The notes: generated by a model not told the origin, from the sequence alone. Counted from the stretch's first letter, positions 25,773 through 36,277 are shown. The stretch is DNA of 64,000 nucleotides from Chitinophaga niabensis (GCF_900129465.1 NZ_FSRA01000002.1:124001-188000), one strand, 5' to 3'. Numbers and translations are program-made.

Positions 25773-28007
25773 ATGCGGTATCTAATCATATTAATTCCAC
25801 TATTCAGCTACCTCTCAGCCAATGCCCAGGTGCCAAAGTCCAGGCTGGACTCTTTGGCCCGCAGCCTGGAAACCTATTCGGACAGCACAGCCCGTACATC
25901 CCTGTATATACGGACCAGCAAGGATACCTACGAATCCATGGAAGACCTTTGGTTCAAAGCCTATGCGGTAAACGCACAGCATCAACTGCTCTCTGCTATT
26001 GATCAGACCCTTTACGTGCAACTGATCCATGAAAAAAAGGACAGCATTGTATGGCAGGAAAAATACCCCATCGAAGAAGGCATTACCAACGGGCATATTT
26101 ACCTTGATGATCTGCTGCCTGAAGGAAATTACTGGTTATGCGCTTATTCCGCCCATTCCCTGACCGCGAAGACTATACGAAGAATAAGGATTGTAAAGAA
26201 CGTAACAGAACTGTTGCGAAAAAAAACGCACACCGATAGCCTGCCCCAAAAAATACAATTCAGCCTTCTGCCTGAAGGAGGCTTCCTGTTATCCGGTGTA
26301 ACTAACCGGGTCGCCTTTAAAGCGGTAGGGGAGAATGGTCAGCCCTGCGCTGTTTCAGGAAGCCTGCTTGATGGTAATAAGATCATTGCACAGTTTAAGA
26401 GTACGCATGCAGGAATGGGTAGCTTCAGGCTTAGGCCAGAATCCGGCAGCACTTATTACGTTCGTTTGGATGCCCCCTTTGCAGACACCCTATATCCCTT
26501 GCCTGAGATCAGGAAAGAAGGACTGTCTTTCCGGCTGCTGAACAATAACGAAGACAGTATTACCTTCCGGATCTATCAGCAGGGAGCGGAAAAACAACTC
26601 TTTTATTTCAGATTACAAACAAGAGGTATAACACAGGTGATGGCCTCCGCTGAAATCAAAGACAGCATGGACATTAAACTACCCTTACAGGAAGTAGCAA
26701 GTGGTATAGCTGAAGCAACCCTTTTCGACCATCGTGCTTTACCGGTAGCGGAAAGATTACTCTACGTGAAGCAGGATAACCGCTTATCGATCACCGCAAC
26801 ACTTTCACAAAAAAGTTATGGTACAAAAAGGAAAGTCTCCCTGCAAATACACGCAGCCGATGAACAAGGTAAACCGGTCATCGCCCAATTAGGCGCAACT
26901 GCATATGATCGCATCTATCACCGGCCAGCAGAACCAAACGATATACAAACACATTACCTGCTCTTTACCCAGCTGAAAGGCCATATTTACGATCCGGGGT
27001 ATTACTTTGATACTTCCCATGCAGATCGCAAACAGGCACTGGACCTGTTACTCCTCACACAAGGCTGGCGATCCTATTCCTGGAGTGAGGAAGCATTAAA
27101 AAGAATGGACAACCTGGTATTATCTGACAGCACAAGTATCGAACTCGTTGCGCTCAAAAAGAAAGCAAGATCTTCTCAACAGGCGGTTATGCTTTTTGAT
27201 GCGGAACAGCAACAAAGTCAGATGACCACACTGGACAACAAGGGATCCTTACAGCTTTCGCCAGAAATTTTAAGCCTGTCCGGCAGCATCTATATCAGGC
27301 ATTACGGTGAAAAGCGGGATTTCGAATGGAAGACATTTGACCCATTTGAACAGATCAATAAAATGAAGCCCTGGCAAAAAATAAACTACCCTTTGGAAGG
27401 ATCACCCAAACAAGCAACCACAGAAGATCAACCGCTGCTGGCCCGTGGAAGCATCAAACTTAAGGCCGTAGAAATACAGGGGAAGAAAGCAACCGTGTTC
27501 CGCGACAAATATATTGGCCACCTGGACAGTATGGCGAAATACGATGGCCTTACGGACAGGGCACACGGATCATGGTTAAATTGTCCGGTGGCCGGATGCG
27601 GCAAAGAACTTCCCATTGAGGGAAAGACATATATCACATGGAGCGGCCCTAATCCCCCGGCTTCTCATCCCTTCTCTTTCAACTCAACAAATACCAAATA
27701 CGTTGTTTATCATTATCCCCAATACACGGAGGAAGAGTTGCTAAAGATGAATGGACAGGCCAGGGTAAAAGGCTTCTATCCCAAAAAAGAATTTTACCAG
27801 CCCGATTATGAGAAGGAACAAGATCCGCTGCCGGATTACAGGAATACACTGCTCTGGGCACCTAACATCATAACGGATGAAAACGGAAATGCCACCCTGG
27901 AATTCTTTACTTCAGATATCAATTCCGCTTTTTATGGTATTGTAGAAGGCATTAGCGCCAATGGCATCTTAGGTAAAGCTACTTTTGAATTCATCGTAAC
28001 GAAATAA
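25773..28007 (+). CDS. Large secreted protein with macroglobulin-like (MG2-type) domains
   Basis: The 744-residue protein begins with a signal peptide (LIILIPLFSYLSANAQ). The next part, IRTSKDTYESMEDLWFKAYAVNA, is the usual opening of an MG2-type domain, in which the chain is said to need extra structure to be an inhibitor. The C-terminus WAPNIITDENGNATLEFFTSDINSAFYGIVEGI is also macroglobulin-like. No thioester motif or protease bait region is visible, so it is not a full alpha-2-macroglobulin. A short CPVAGC motif lies near residue 610. It is a single gene, convergent with the module B end only 5 bp away, and probably sits in the periplasm or on the surface. Confidence 0.7.
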   Translation: MRYLIILIPLFSYLSANAQVPKSRLDSLARSLETYSDSTARTSLYIRTSKDTYESMEDLWFKAYAVNAQHQLLSAIDQTLYVQLIHEKKDSIVWQEKYPIEEGITNGHIYLDDLLPEGNYWLCAYSAHSLTAKTIRRIRIVKNVTELLRKKTHTDSLPQKIQFSLLPEGGFLLSGVTNRVAFKAVGENGQPCAVSGSLLDGNKIIAQFKSTHAGMGSFRLRPESGSTYYVRLDAPFADTLYPLPEIRKEGLSFRLLNNNEDSITFRIYQQGAEKQLFYFRLQTRGITQVMASAEIKDSMDIKLPLQEVASGIAEATLFDHRALPVAERLLYVKQDNRLSITATLSQKSYGTKRKVSLQIHAADEQGKPVIAQLGATAYDRIYHRPAEPNDIQTHYLLFTQLKGHIYDPGYYFDTSHADRKQALDLLLLTQGWRSYSWSEEALKRMDNLVLSDSTSIELVALKKKARSSQQAVMLFDAEQQQSQMTTLDNKGSLQLSPEILSLSGSIYIRHYGEKRDFEWKTFDPFEQINKMKPWQKINYPLEGSPKQATTEDQPLLARGSIKLKAVEIQGKKATVFRDKYIGHLDSMAKYDGLTDRAHGSWLNCPVAGCGKELPIEGKTYITWSGPNPPASHPFSFNSTNTKYVVYHYPQYTEEELLKMNGQARVKGFYPKKEFYQPDYEKEQDPLPDYRNTLLWAPNIITDENGNATLEFFTSDINSAFYGIVEGISANGILGKATFEFIVTK

Positions 28008-28012
28008 AAGCA

Positions 28013-30166
28013 CTAGTAACTGATCTCCACCTTCACCCCATCAGGGCTATTATCAAACTGTAGAAAAACAGTTTTGGAAGATTCATCCCAGGAAGTAGCG
28101 GCAGGCGTTATCTTTTCACCACCCGGCCCATGCAGTACTGTTTCCTTTGGCGCAGACGGCAGCAGGATGCGCATAGCATTCACCGTTTTAGCAGGGCTTT
28201 TTGCAACAAAGCTGTACGCCCCCGCTTTTCTTTCTTCATTGTAAATCCGTGCTGCAGCCGCAAGCACCTGTGGCTTGCCCGGTTCCTTCACCCTCCCTAC
28301 GTTCAACAATAGCGCCTGTTTACCCGGCGTTACAGATTTACTCGCCAGCACAGGAAGTGTAGGATCAAAGAGATCGATCACCGGCCCCTTTACAACAAAA
28401 GGATTCTGGTCATTATTTTCATCCATTACCGCTACCACATCATACATCCCCCTGGATACATAAAGGCTATTCCTGAACAACAGTTTACCGGCCTTAGCAC
28501 TCTCTTCATAAGCCTTTTGCACCAGCGCCACATAGGACTTCTCCCCGGCTGCATTCATCACAAACTCCTTAGGATGCTCCCGTACGATATATACATACCC
28601 TTTCCCCACGCGGGCCTGCGACTGTTCAGGTTTTACTCCCAGCAGGCGGAACAAATGTTCTGACGGTGCCTTGAAAGTATTACCTTTTGTATTCCACCAT
28701 TCCTGCACAGACTGATAAGGATCATCATCACGCCCGCAATAAATAAGCACTCCCCCTTTTTTCACCCATGCCGCCAGGTGTTGATGGACTTCGGCAGACA
28801 TTGGCTTCATGTTAGAGTAACTCATCACCAGCACTTTAATATCTTTCAGCGTTGCTTCGAAAGGCAGGTTTTCCATATGCACTGTCTGAACCGGAATTCC
28901 CAATTTAACCAAAGGCAGCGTTTGCCCATAGAAGTTAGAGAACTGCGGGTCTTCAAATCCCTGGTGGGTCGGGAAGCGCTGGAACATCATGGAATTACCC
29001 ATCAGCACACCGATGCCATTCACACCAGATACCCTGTTCGCTGTTTCAGGCATACTGTTCAGCGCATTCACCATGATCTGCATCTGGGTTGAATAATACT
29101 TCGGGATCAGGATACTGGAATCACTATTTGGTAATTTATAAGGGCGGGTGTAGATCCGTTCAGGCCAGGGCATTACTTCATAGTTCGCTACCATTGGGTA
29201 CAGCAGTTTAGCTGTAAAAGTAGCTTCGTAATTACGCTTGTAATCACCCCAGTCACGTGGCCAGTCTTCGATCGGATCGGTGAGCAGGAATATCTTACGG
29301 CCGGTAGGTGCCGTCATGGAGATCATGGAACCATACTCCAGGAATGCATTTTCGAATACACGTTCCTTACGCAGGCCATTGAAGTAGGTAGGTTCACGCG
29401 AGGTGCCTGTCCATACCTGCGCGATGTAACCATCTATACTTGGCAAAGAAGCCAGGCTTGCCTCCGGGCTAACGATCCTCCAGGAAGAATAATTCACCAG
29501 CGAATGTGTGGGAATATACACTTTTACATCCATCCCCTTCTGCTTACCATACGCTTTGGCGTATTCGGATACTTCCTTGATAGCATTATAATACAGGTGA
29601 TACTTCAGCTTGCTGGACAGGTAAGTATTCTCCGGCGAAGTGTGCTGTGGCTGCCAGGGAAACCCGTAATACTGTTGCCATTCTTTCTTGAAAACCTCAC
29701 TGTAACCAGCGCGTGCCCAAAACTCAGGCTCTTCCAGGTGAATGTGGCTGATACCGGCATCTATCACTTTCTTGATGATTGCCTCCTTCATGTAAGCAAT
29801 GAAAGTACTTTCCGGCACTACGTAAGGCACATTCCTGCCATGCCAGATCGTATCCCCATCCTGTTCTACCTGCCCGATGCCGAAATGATTCTTTCCATCC
29901 CATTTACCCGTGAAGTAATCTTCGTAATTCCCCCAGGCAATGCCGGTCATAAAGTGGGTCTGATATCCCCTTTCCCTCCACGATTTCACACGCGCTTCGA
30001 AGGTCATGCCGCGACGGTCGCCGGCACCATAAACGATTGCGATGTCCGAACGGACATCTATTTCCGGGGTCCACGCACTGCTGGTCTGAAAGGCCGTTTT
30101 CTCCTGTGCCATTGCGGTTACAGAAAGGCATAAGCTGCAAACAAAAATGAGCGTTCTTCTCATCAT
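28013..30166 (-). CDS. Secreted glycosidase-like protein, TIM barrel plus GATase-like domain (module B)
   Basis: The 717-residue protein has a signal peptide (LIFVCSLCLSVTAMAQ). Its N-terminal half resembles a TIM-barrel glycosidase: HIHLEEPEFW at 141-150 with Glu145, Glu146 and Glu148 as candidate acids. The later part has VLVMSYSNMKPMSAEVHQHL and WVKKGGVLIYCGRD, like the class-I glutamine-amidotransferase-like trimerisation domain of GH42 beta-galactosidases. I cannot place it in a named GH family, so glycosidase activity is inferred. Its ATG overlaps the end of the DUF3823 gene by 4 bp. It closes SusCD module B. Confidence 0.6.
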   Translation of the reverse strand: MMRRTLIFVCSLCLSVTAMAQEKTAFQTSSAWTPEIDVRSDIAIVYGAGDRRGMTFEARVKSWRERGYQTHFMTGIAWGNYEDYFTGKWDGKNHFGIGQVEQDGDTIWHGRNVPYVVPESTFIAYMKEAIIKKVIDAGISHIHLEEPEFWARAGYSEVFKKEWQQYYGFPWQPQHTSPENTYLSSKLKYHLYYNAIKEVSEYAKAYGKQKGMDVKVYIPTHSLVNYSSWRIVSPEASLASLPSIDGYIAQVWTGTSREPTYFNGLRKERVFENAFLEYGSMISMTAPTGRKIFLLTDPIEDWPRDWGDYKRNYEATFTAKLLYPMVANYEVMPWPERIYTRPYKLPNSDSSILIPKYYSTQMQIMVNALNSMPETANRVSGVNGIGVLMGNSMMFQRFPTHQGFEDPQFSNFYGQTLPLVKLGIPVQTVHMENLPFEATLKDIKVLVMSYSNMKPMSAEVHQHLAAWVKKGGVLIYCGRDDDPYQSVQEWWNTKGNTFKAPSEHLFRLLGVKPEQSQARVGKGYVYIVREHPKEFVMNAAGEKSYVALVQKAYEESAKAGKLLFRNSLYVSRGMYDVVAVMDENNDQNPFVVKGPVIDLFDPTLPVLASKSVTPGKQALLLNVGRVKEPGKPQVLAAAARIYNEERKAGAYSFVAKSPAKTVNAMRILLPSAPKETVLHGPGGEKITPAATSWDESSKTVFLQFDNSPDGVKVEISY

Positions 30167-30924
30167 GGTATATTGATGGTTTTAACCGTTGTATAGTTGT
30201 AATACTTCAGGCCATAATCTATACGTGCTCCCACCCGCAGGAAGAAGGAGCGTGAACCTGGGAGTACATCTTTCGTAGTGAGCGTAACGGTTTGCCCCAG
30301 CTGATCGTTACCGGATGTTCCACCGTAATTCACCTGCACAGAATACTTGTTATCGTAGTTATTATTACCCACGTAATTATTAGGACTTACAAAGAGGAAC
30401 ACATCCGTCACATTCTTGTGAAATGCAGTGTTGGCAGTACCACGTGTAAACCTTACCTGAACGGAGATAGTTTTGTTCGTAGCATTATAAGCTGGTTCTC
30501 CCACCCACGCTACGTTCAGAAATGGCTCCACTTCAAAGTCGACATTGGTGGTTCCGGCAATATCCATGGTCTTGCGTTTATCCACTGTTACCTGGCCGGA
30601 ACCATCGTATTGTACAAGTGGTACAAAAGGTCCTTCCACCGAAATGCGGTAATTGCCTTTGAATATCTTTGTATTGCGGAAAGAGCCGTCCTGCATAGCG
30701 AAGAAATAATAAGGCGTTGGTGTACTGCTCCAGCTCAACTCTTCCAGTACAAGGCGCATTCCCCTGTCGCCAGCTTCAGATTGCAGGTTACTTTTGGAGC
30801 CTGCATCTTTTATATTGCCAGCGAGCGTTTCAGCTGGCTCCGGATAATCATCATATTTCTTGGTACAGCCACTGGCCAGCAATATCAATATACAAAAACT
30901 TATATGGCAGATCTTATTTTTCAT
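30163..30924 (-). CDS. DUF3823-like surface lipoprotein (module B)
   Basis: The 253-residue protein has a lipobox (LILLASGC) and then TKKYDDYPEPAETLAGNIKDAGSKSNLQSE, the DUF3823 opening. A two-domain beta-sandwich follows. DUF3823 genes regularly follow SusD and probably encode accessory surface glycan-binding proteins. The frame runs back to 31017 inside SusD, but the ATG at 30924 starts the signal sequence. It lies 20 bp after SusD and overlaps the next gene. Confidence 0.86.
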   Translation of the reverse strand: MKNKICHISFCILILLASGCTKKYDDYPEPAETLAGNIKDAGSKSNLQSEAGDRGMRLVLEELSWSSTPTPYYFFAMQDGSFRNTKIFKGNYRISVEGPFVPLVQYDGSGQVTVDKRKTMDIAGTTNVDFEVEPFLNVAWVGEPAYNATNKTISVQVRFTRGTANTAFHKNVTDVFLFVSPNNYVGNNNYDNKYSVQVNYGGTSGNDQLGQTVTLTTKDVLPGSRSFFLRVGARIDYGLKYYNYTTVKTINIP

Positions 30925-30944
30925 GACGTTAATTTTTACAAACA

Positions 30945-32852
30945 TTAATAGCCTGGGTTCTGGATCAGGTTCTGGCTTTTGGAGATCTCCGAGCCGGGGA
31001 TATCCTGGTAATACCACCTGGTATCGAACGTATAACGTGAATTGCGTTCGTCCAGCCGCGCATCAAAGAAATATTTGCCGGCCTCTGCTGAGTAGAAAGC
31101 CATCAGTGTACGGTAAACGGTACCATTTTGTTCCTTGTCGAGGATACGCCATCTCTTAAGGTCCCACCAGATCTTGTTCTCAAACGCCAGTTCCTTTCTT
31201 CTTTCATTGCGAACAATATCTATAGTGTTGAGTGCAGCAGCAGAAGCTAATAATACAGCGCCGGCCCTTTCGCGGATCTGGTTGATAATGCTGAACGCAT
31301 CCTGCAGATAACTGCCTCCCTGCCCTGCTGCATGTAATTCATATGCAGCTTCTGCACGGTTCAGTAATACCTCTGCATAGCGCATTTCTATCCAGGTTTG
31401 GTCCGAACGGTTTTCCAACACTTCAGCAGTAGGCCTGTTCGGATCGAGGTATTTCCTCACAGAAAAACCAGATACAGCCCCTGTTCCATCAGCCGTAAAT
31501 ACACCACTTCTGCCGGCAGGGTTTTTCTTTGATCCATCAGGTAATGTGAAGGGCGTTTGCTGTGCGTTGGGAGAAGATACAATGTTAACGGACGGATAAG
31601 GAGCAGTAGACCCTTCAGGCAATAAACGGCTGATACCACCAGCTGTACTACCTGTATAAATACCACGATAGATCTCAATGCTCTCATTCTTAAAAATATC
31701 TCCCGGAACAATCACGGTGGCACGCAGCCTGGGTTCTGCGTTTGCAAAGAGGTCCAGCGTATTGGTGTAGAGGATATATTTCCCACCGGCATCCAGCGTT
31801 TGAATGGTGCCGTCAGGGTTCTTTGGAAAACCATCATAAAGCTCCACCAGGTTCAGTGTAGGATTCACCTCAGCAGAATAGCCATTTCCACCCATCAACT
31901 GTCGGGGAACATTATAAGCATCATAGCCGTGTACCGTTTCAGGATATTTATATCCTTTTACCAGGATGTTCTCCGGGCTTGTTGCATCAAAGAACAGGTT
32001 GATGTAATTCTGCATCTGCGCCTGTTTGTCTCCGGCAGCCCAACTTTTTTTGTACAGGCTGTAATGACCATCTACAAGGCCTGCTGCATCATAGGCGGCT
32101 TTGAAATAATCATTTGCTTTGTTAGCAGGTATACCTACCAGCCTGTTCTGATTACCATCGAACAACTGTATCTGGTTATATTTCGCAATTGAACCAGCAT
32201 ACAACATCGCGCGTGATTTAAAAGCTGCTGCTGCATATTTATTAGCACGCCCGGATTCACTGGAAGCCTTCATGTTGTTATAGGCGAAATCAAGGTCTGC
32301 CGCAATGGAATCGTACACAGCCTGTTCTGATGCCCTCGGTATCTTCAGCTCCTCTATACTTTGTTCCGGGTAGTTCAACACTTTGTTGATGATGGGTACA
32401 CCACCATATCTTTTCACAAGCGCCATATATGTTACTGCGCGGATAAAGCGGGCTTCTCCCAGCCAGTGGTTCACATCCGCCTGCTGGAAGTTACCGGCAT
32501 ATGTTGGCAGGGTCTGCAGGAAATAATTTGCTTCCCTTATCAGCGGATAGGCGCGTTCCCAAAAATTGAATCCCTCGGTGGTAGAACCGTTCAGGTCACG
32601 GCTCAATGCTTCACCGGTATTGGCAGGTTGAGGATTGATGATCCAGAAGTGATTGGTACCTCTTGTGGGCGAATACCGGAAATCTTCAAATGGCAGTTCA
32701 CTGTAGCAGCGGGCCATGTAAATCCTGATACCACCCTCGGTAGTAAACACATCTTTATCCTGGATCACGTTCATGGGTGGAATATCCAGATCGGTGCAGG
32801 CTGTTTGCCCAATGAAGCATACGATGGAAAGCAAGAATATCTTCAGTTTCAT
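30945..32852 (-). CDS. RagB/SusD family nutrient-binding lipoprotein (module B)
   Basis: The 635-residue lipoprotein has lipobox GQTAC and then TDLDIPPMNVIQDKDVFTTEGGIRIYMARCYSELPFED. SusD-type TPR segments follow (HWLGEARFIRAVTYMALVKRYGGVPIINKVL) and the usual C-terminal ENKIWWDLKRWRILD. At 635 residues it is longer than the common 450-560. It starts 4 bp after SusC and is probably translationally coupled to it. Confidence 0.95.
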   Translation of the reverse strand: MKLKIFLLSIVCFIGQTACTDLDIPPMNVIQDKDVFTTEGGIRIYMARCYSELPFEDFRYSPTRGTNHFWIINPQPANTGEALSRDLNGSTTEGFNFWERAYPLIREANYFLQTLPTYAGNFQQADVNHWLGEARFIRAVTYMALVKRYGGVPIINKVLNYPEQSIEELKIPRASEQAVYDSIAADLDFAYNNMKASSESGRANKYAAAAFKSRAMLYAGSIAKYNQIQLFDGNQNRLVGIPANKANDYFKAAYDAAGLVDGHYSLYKKSWAAGDKQAQMQNYINLFFDATSPENILVKGYKYPETVHGYDAYNVPRQLMGGNGYSAEVNPTLNLVELYDGFPKNPDGTIQTLDAGGKYILYTNTLDLFANAEPRLRATVIVPGDIFKNESIEIYRGIYTGSTAGGISRLLPEGSTAPYPSVNIVSSPNAQQTPFTLPDGSKKNPAGRSGVFTADGTGAVSGFSVRKYLDPNRPTAEVLENRSDQTWIEMRYAEVLLNRAEAAYELHAAGQGGSYLQDAFSIINQIRERAGAVLLASAAALNTIDIVRNERRKELAFENKIWWDLKRWRILDKEQNGTVYRTLMAFYSAEAGKYFFDARLDERNSRYTFDTRWYYQDIPGSEISKSQNLIQNPGY

Positions 32853-32856
32853 AACA

Positions 32857-35800
32857 TTAAAATTTAACGTTCAGACCTACGGAGAAAGTCCTGTTGAGTG
32901 GGTACAGGTAGCTGTACAAAGTAGCAGGGTGCTCAGGGTCTACATACTTTATATCAGTGATGGTGATCAGGTTGTATCCATTCACAAAAGCCCTCACACC
33001 TTTAAGCCCTATCCTCGTAGCTATCCTTTCAGGAAGTGAATAACCGACCTCTGCACTCTTCAGCCTTAAATAAGCAGCATTCTGTACGTTGAAAGCAGAG
33101 TTCTCATCAGGCACAGTACCTGTGTACCCATACTTCCCGGGTATCCATTGTGTATTCGGATCATAAGGATCAGCTTTGGGATCTGCTGGATGCCATCTGT
33201 CCAGGAACAAAGCCAGGCCGCTACCACCACCCCATAAAGATTCACGCAGTTGTTCATTATATCCGATATTCACCATATCGGAACCCTGGAAAAGGCAATT
33301 GAAGTCCACCCCTTTCCAGGAGCCTCCAAGCATAAGCCCATAATTAACCAGGGGAATGCCGTTATAAGCAATGGGGTGTACATCAAGGTCGCTGATCATA
33401 CCATCGCCATTCCAGTCTTCATAAGCATAGTCACCGGGCAGCGTACCTCTTCCCACATAATTCTTACTGTCCAGGATACTTTGCCAGGACTCAAAACGGC
33501 CACCGGCACCAAGGCCCCATCGGGCATTATTAAACCGGTTATTAGAATTCTGCCGCCAGTTCTCGTAAGAATTACCCGCTGCGGAACGCTCTACAAAACG
33601 GTTGCGGGTACGGGTGTAAGAATAGATGGCTTTCGCATAGTACTCGAAATCTCCTATTTTATTGCCATGGTTGATCTCCAGTTCTATCCCCTGTGAGCGG
33701 TTGCTGTTGAGGTTTTCCTGGGGAAGGTTTGCTCCCACAACCCCCGGCAGGCTTTGTGCACGGGTGGTCAGCAAACCTGTTCCGTCTCTGCGGAAGATAT
33801 CCACAGTAAGGCCGAGCATTCCTCTCCATGCATTGATATCGATGCCAAAGTTTGTGGTTTTAGCTACGAACCAGGTAATGAAAGGATTGGGGATCCCTTT
33901 ACTTTGCAGCCCGTTGATAAACTCATCGTCGAAGATATGTCCCGGGGGCAGCTGGTTATTGTCGCCGGAAGCAGGATAAGTGTATCCTGTAATAAACTGG
34001 TATGCAGCAGCCCCATCATCACCCAACTCACCATAAGACGCACGGATCTTCAGGTTATCGATCATGCGTAATGCCGGACTATTCTTCCAGAATCCTTCTT
34101 CTGAAACCCTCCATCCTGCGGACACTCCCGGAAAGAAACCAAACTGTTTATCTCCAGGGAATTTAGATGATCCATCACGGCGAAAACTTGCTTCCAGCAG
34201 GTATTTGGATTTGAATGCATAATTTATTCTGCCTACCAGTGCACGGTTGGCATTGCGGTAAAGATCATTGAGGGAAGACGACATATTCCCCTGCTGATTG
34301 GTACTGTTGCCCGCCATTAACTGATCCACTGCCAGGGAAAGTTCCCGCATAGCGTAGAAGTTATCTCCTGAACGCACACTGTTCTCGTACAATATCAACG
34401 CGCTCACATCATGCACTGAGTTGAACTTATGATCATAACTGGCAGACAGCTGGAACAAACTGTTAGGCCGCTCATAGTATTCCCTTCGTAAACTGGAAGG
34501 TGATTGCTGTGGCCTTGCGGTATAAGCATTCGAAGCCGCATCATAAGTATATTGATTGTATTCCCTTTGATAGAGTTTATTGGTGTAGCTGTTGTAATCG
34601 TAGCTGTACATCCCTTTAAACTTTAACCCGGCAAGAAAAGGCACCTGGTAAGTAGCGGATACAGATGACTGGAACCACCTGTTCAGGAATTGTTTATACC
34701 CTGAGATATCTTTATTTGACATAGCCACCGGGTTCGTACCATCTACAGGCGTATGTGCTAAATAGTCAGGATTATTGTTAGCATATACCGGCTCGAGTGG
34801 ATTCTGGCGCCAGAAGGAACGGATGATCCACCAGCTATCCTGGTAGGGCTGGTTCTTCTGATCGAAGATGCCGTTTATGTTTAGGTCTACAGTAATATCC
34901 CGTGTTACTTTGCCGGTAATATTGGAGCGTACGTTATAGCGTTTATAATTAAGATCACCGCTTCTGAGGAAACCCTGCTGTTCTGTGTATCCGAGGCTCA
35001 CATAATAACTGATATCTTCACTGCCACCGGAAGCATTGAGGTTGTGTTGCATCTGCGGAACCACATCCTTTATGGTAGGCGTATACCAGTCCGTACTTTG
35101 TTTGGAACCATTACGGTAAGCGTCGAAATCAGCATCGGTATATGCCAGGCGGCCGCCATTTACATTATGCATCAGCTTCTCATTCACGAGGGTCATATAA
35201 CCGATCGCATCCAGGGAGCGCGGCAGGCCGGAAGGTTTTTGCCAGGTATAGCTTCCGTTGTAGGTAAGCTGGCGTCCTATCTTACCACGTTTGGTGGTCA
35301 CCAGTATCACGCCATTTGCGGCACGTACGCCATATACAGCAGCAGATGCATCTTTCAGTACCGAAATATTTTCTATATCGTTAGGATCGAGGCGCGCAAT
35401 GTTATCGCGGGGAATACCATCTATGATCATGAGCGGCGCACCAAAACCACGGATATCGAAGTTATTGTCGAAAGAGCCCGGTTCACTGCTATTCTGTACA
35501 ATGCGGAGACCGGGAACTTTACCCGTTAGCATATTCAGCACATTTTCGTTTTTAGTGGTATTGATCTCTGCATTGGTAACTGCCGCCACAGATCCGGTAA
35601 GGGTGGCTTTCTTTTGCACACCATAACCCACTACCACCAGTGTAGTCAGTGCCTTGTTTTCCACCGCTAATTTCGCATCAACGGTAGACCGCCTCTGAAT
35701 AGGTATTTCCTGGCTAATGTATCCGATGAAAGAGAACACAAGTGTTTCAGTTCCCAGCGGCACTGATAGCACATAGCTTCCATCCTCACGGGTAACTGTA

Positions 35801-36231
35801 CCTTTGGAAGTACCTTTTACTGCTATATTCACACCAGGAAGCGGCTCCTGGCTCTCTCCCACCACTTTTCCCTTCACGGAGAAAACCTGCTGAGCACTAT
35901 TGCTCCTGGGCTTCACCACGATCGTATTTTCACGGATGGCATAATCCAGCGGCTGACCTGCAAAACAGAGGTCCAGCACTTCTTCCACCGTAGCCTTTTC
36001 AACGGAAATGCTGACAGGTTTGGTGGATGCCAGCTGGGCATCATTGTACAGCAGCTTGTAACCGCTTTGTCTTTTCAGTTCTTTCAACACTACTTCAATG
36101 GAAGTGTTCTTTACGTTCAGCGTGACCAATTGGGCAAATGCAGATGCCCTCACTTGCATGAATGCCATCATGCATAACGCGAAAGTCAGCTTTCCGTATA
36201 ATAGGAATTTCAATGTGTGGAACCGTTGCAT
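32857..36231 (-). CDS. SusC/RagA TonB-linked outer-membrane transporter with STN domain (module B)
   Basis: The 1124-residue protein starts with a signal peptide (FALCMMAFMQVRASAFAQ). It has an STN domain (NTSIEVVLKELKRQSGYKLLYNDAQL), a carboxypeptidase-regulatory-like domain (GKVVGESQEPLPGVNIAVKG), a plug (VVVGYGVQKKATLTGSVAAV) and a barrel ending TFSVGLNVKF. It forms the channel of module B with the SusD encoded 4 bp downstream, and its STN domain should signal to the FecR upstream. The import substrate is unknown. Confidence 0.95.
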   Translation of the reverse strand: MQRFHTLKFLLYGKLTFALCMMAFMQVRASAFAQLVTLNVKNTSIEVVLKELKRQSGYKLLYNDAQLASTKPVSISVEKATVEEVLDLCFAGQPLDYAIRENTIVVKPRSNSAQQVFSVKGKVVGESQEPLPGVNIAVKGTSKGTVTREDGSYVLSVPLGTETLVFSFIGYISQEIPIQRRSTVDAKLAVENKALTTLVVVGYGVQKKATLTGSVAAVTNAEINTTKNENVLNMLTGKVPGLRIVQNSSEPGSFDNNFDIRGFGAPLMIIDGIPRDNIARLDPNDIENISVLKDASAAVYGVRAANGVILVTTKRGKIGRQLTYNGSYTWQKPSGLPRSLDAIGYMTLVNEKLMHNVNGGRLAYTDADFDAYRNGSKQSTDWYTPTIKDVVPQMQHNLNASGGSEDISYYVSLGYTEQQGFLRSGDLNYKRYNVRSNITGKVTRDITVDLNINGIFDQKNQPYQDSWWIIRSFWRQNPLEPVYANNNPDYLAHTPVDGTNPVAMSNKDISGYKQFLNRWFQSSVSATYQVPFLAGLKFKGMYSYDYNSYTNKLYQREYNQYTYDAASNAYTARPQQSPSSLRREYYERPNSLFQLSASYDHKFNSVHDVSALILYENSVRSGDNFYAMRELSLAVDQLMAGNSTNQQGNMSSSLNDLYRNANRALVGRINYAFKSKYLLEASFRRDGSSKFPGDKQFGFFPGVSAGWRVSEEGFWKNSPALRMIDNLKIRASYGELGDDGAAAYQFITGYTYPASGDNNQLPPGHIFDDEFINGLQSKGIPNPFITWFVAKTTNFGIDINAWRGMLGLTVDIFRRDGTGLLTTRAQSLPGVVGANLPQENLNSNRSQGIELEINHGNKIGDFEYYAKAIYSYTRTRNRFVERSAAGNSYENWRQNSNNRFNNARWGLGAGGRFESWQSILDSKNYVGRGTLPGDYAYEDWNGDGMISDLDVHPIAYNGIPLVNYGLMLGGSWKGVDFNCLFQGSDMVNIGYNEQLRESLWGGGSGLALFLDRWHPADPKADPYDPNTQWIPGKYGYTGTVPDENSAFNVQNAAYLRLKSAEVGYSLPERIATRIGLKGVRAFVNGYNLITITDIKYVDPEHPATLYSYLYPLNRTFSVGLNVKF

Positions 36232-36277
36232 AGCAAACTTTTTGGTTGTTATGGTATATTGTTGCGCATATAGAGGA

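Noticed and set aside
29504..30133. A 209-codon plus-strand open frame
   Set aside because: It is antisense to the signal peptide and barrel part of the module B enzyme and has no family signature.
30292..30948. A 218-codon plus-strand open frame
   Set aside because: It lies wholly antisense to the DUF3823 lipoprotein and has an unlikely composition rich in His, Cys and Arg.
35044..35529. A 161-codon plus-strand open frame
   Set aside because: It is antisense to the module B SusC plug domain; the other antisense frames across the SusC genes were rejected for the same reason.
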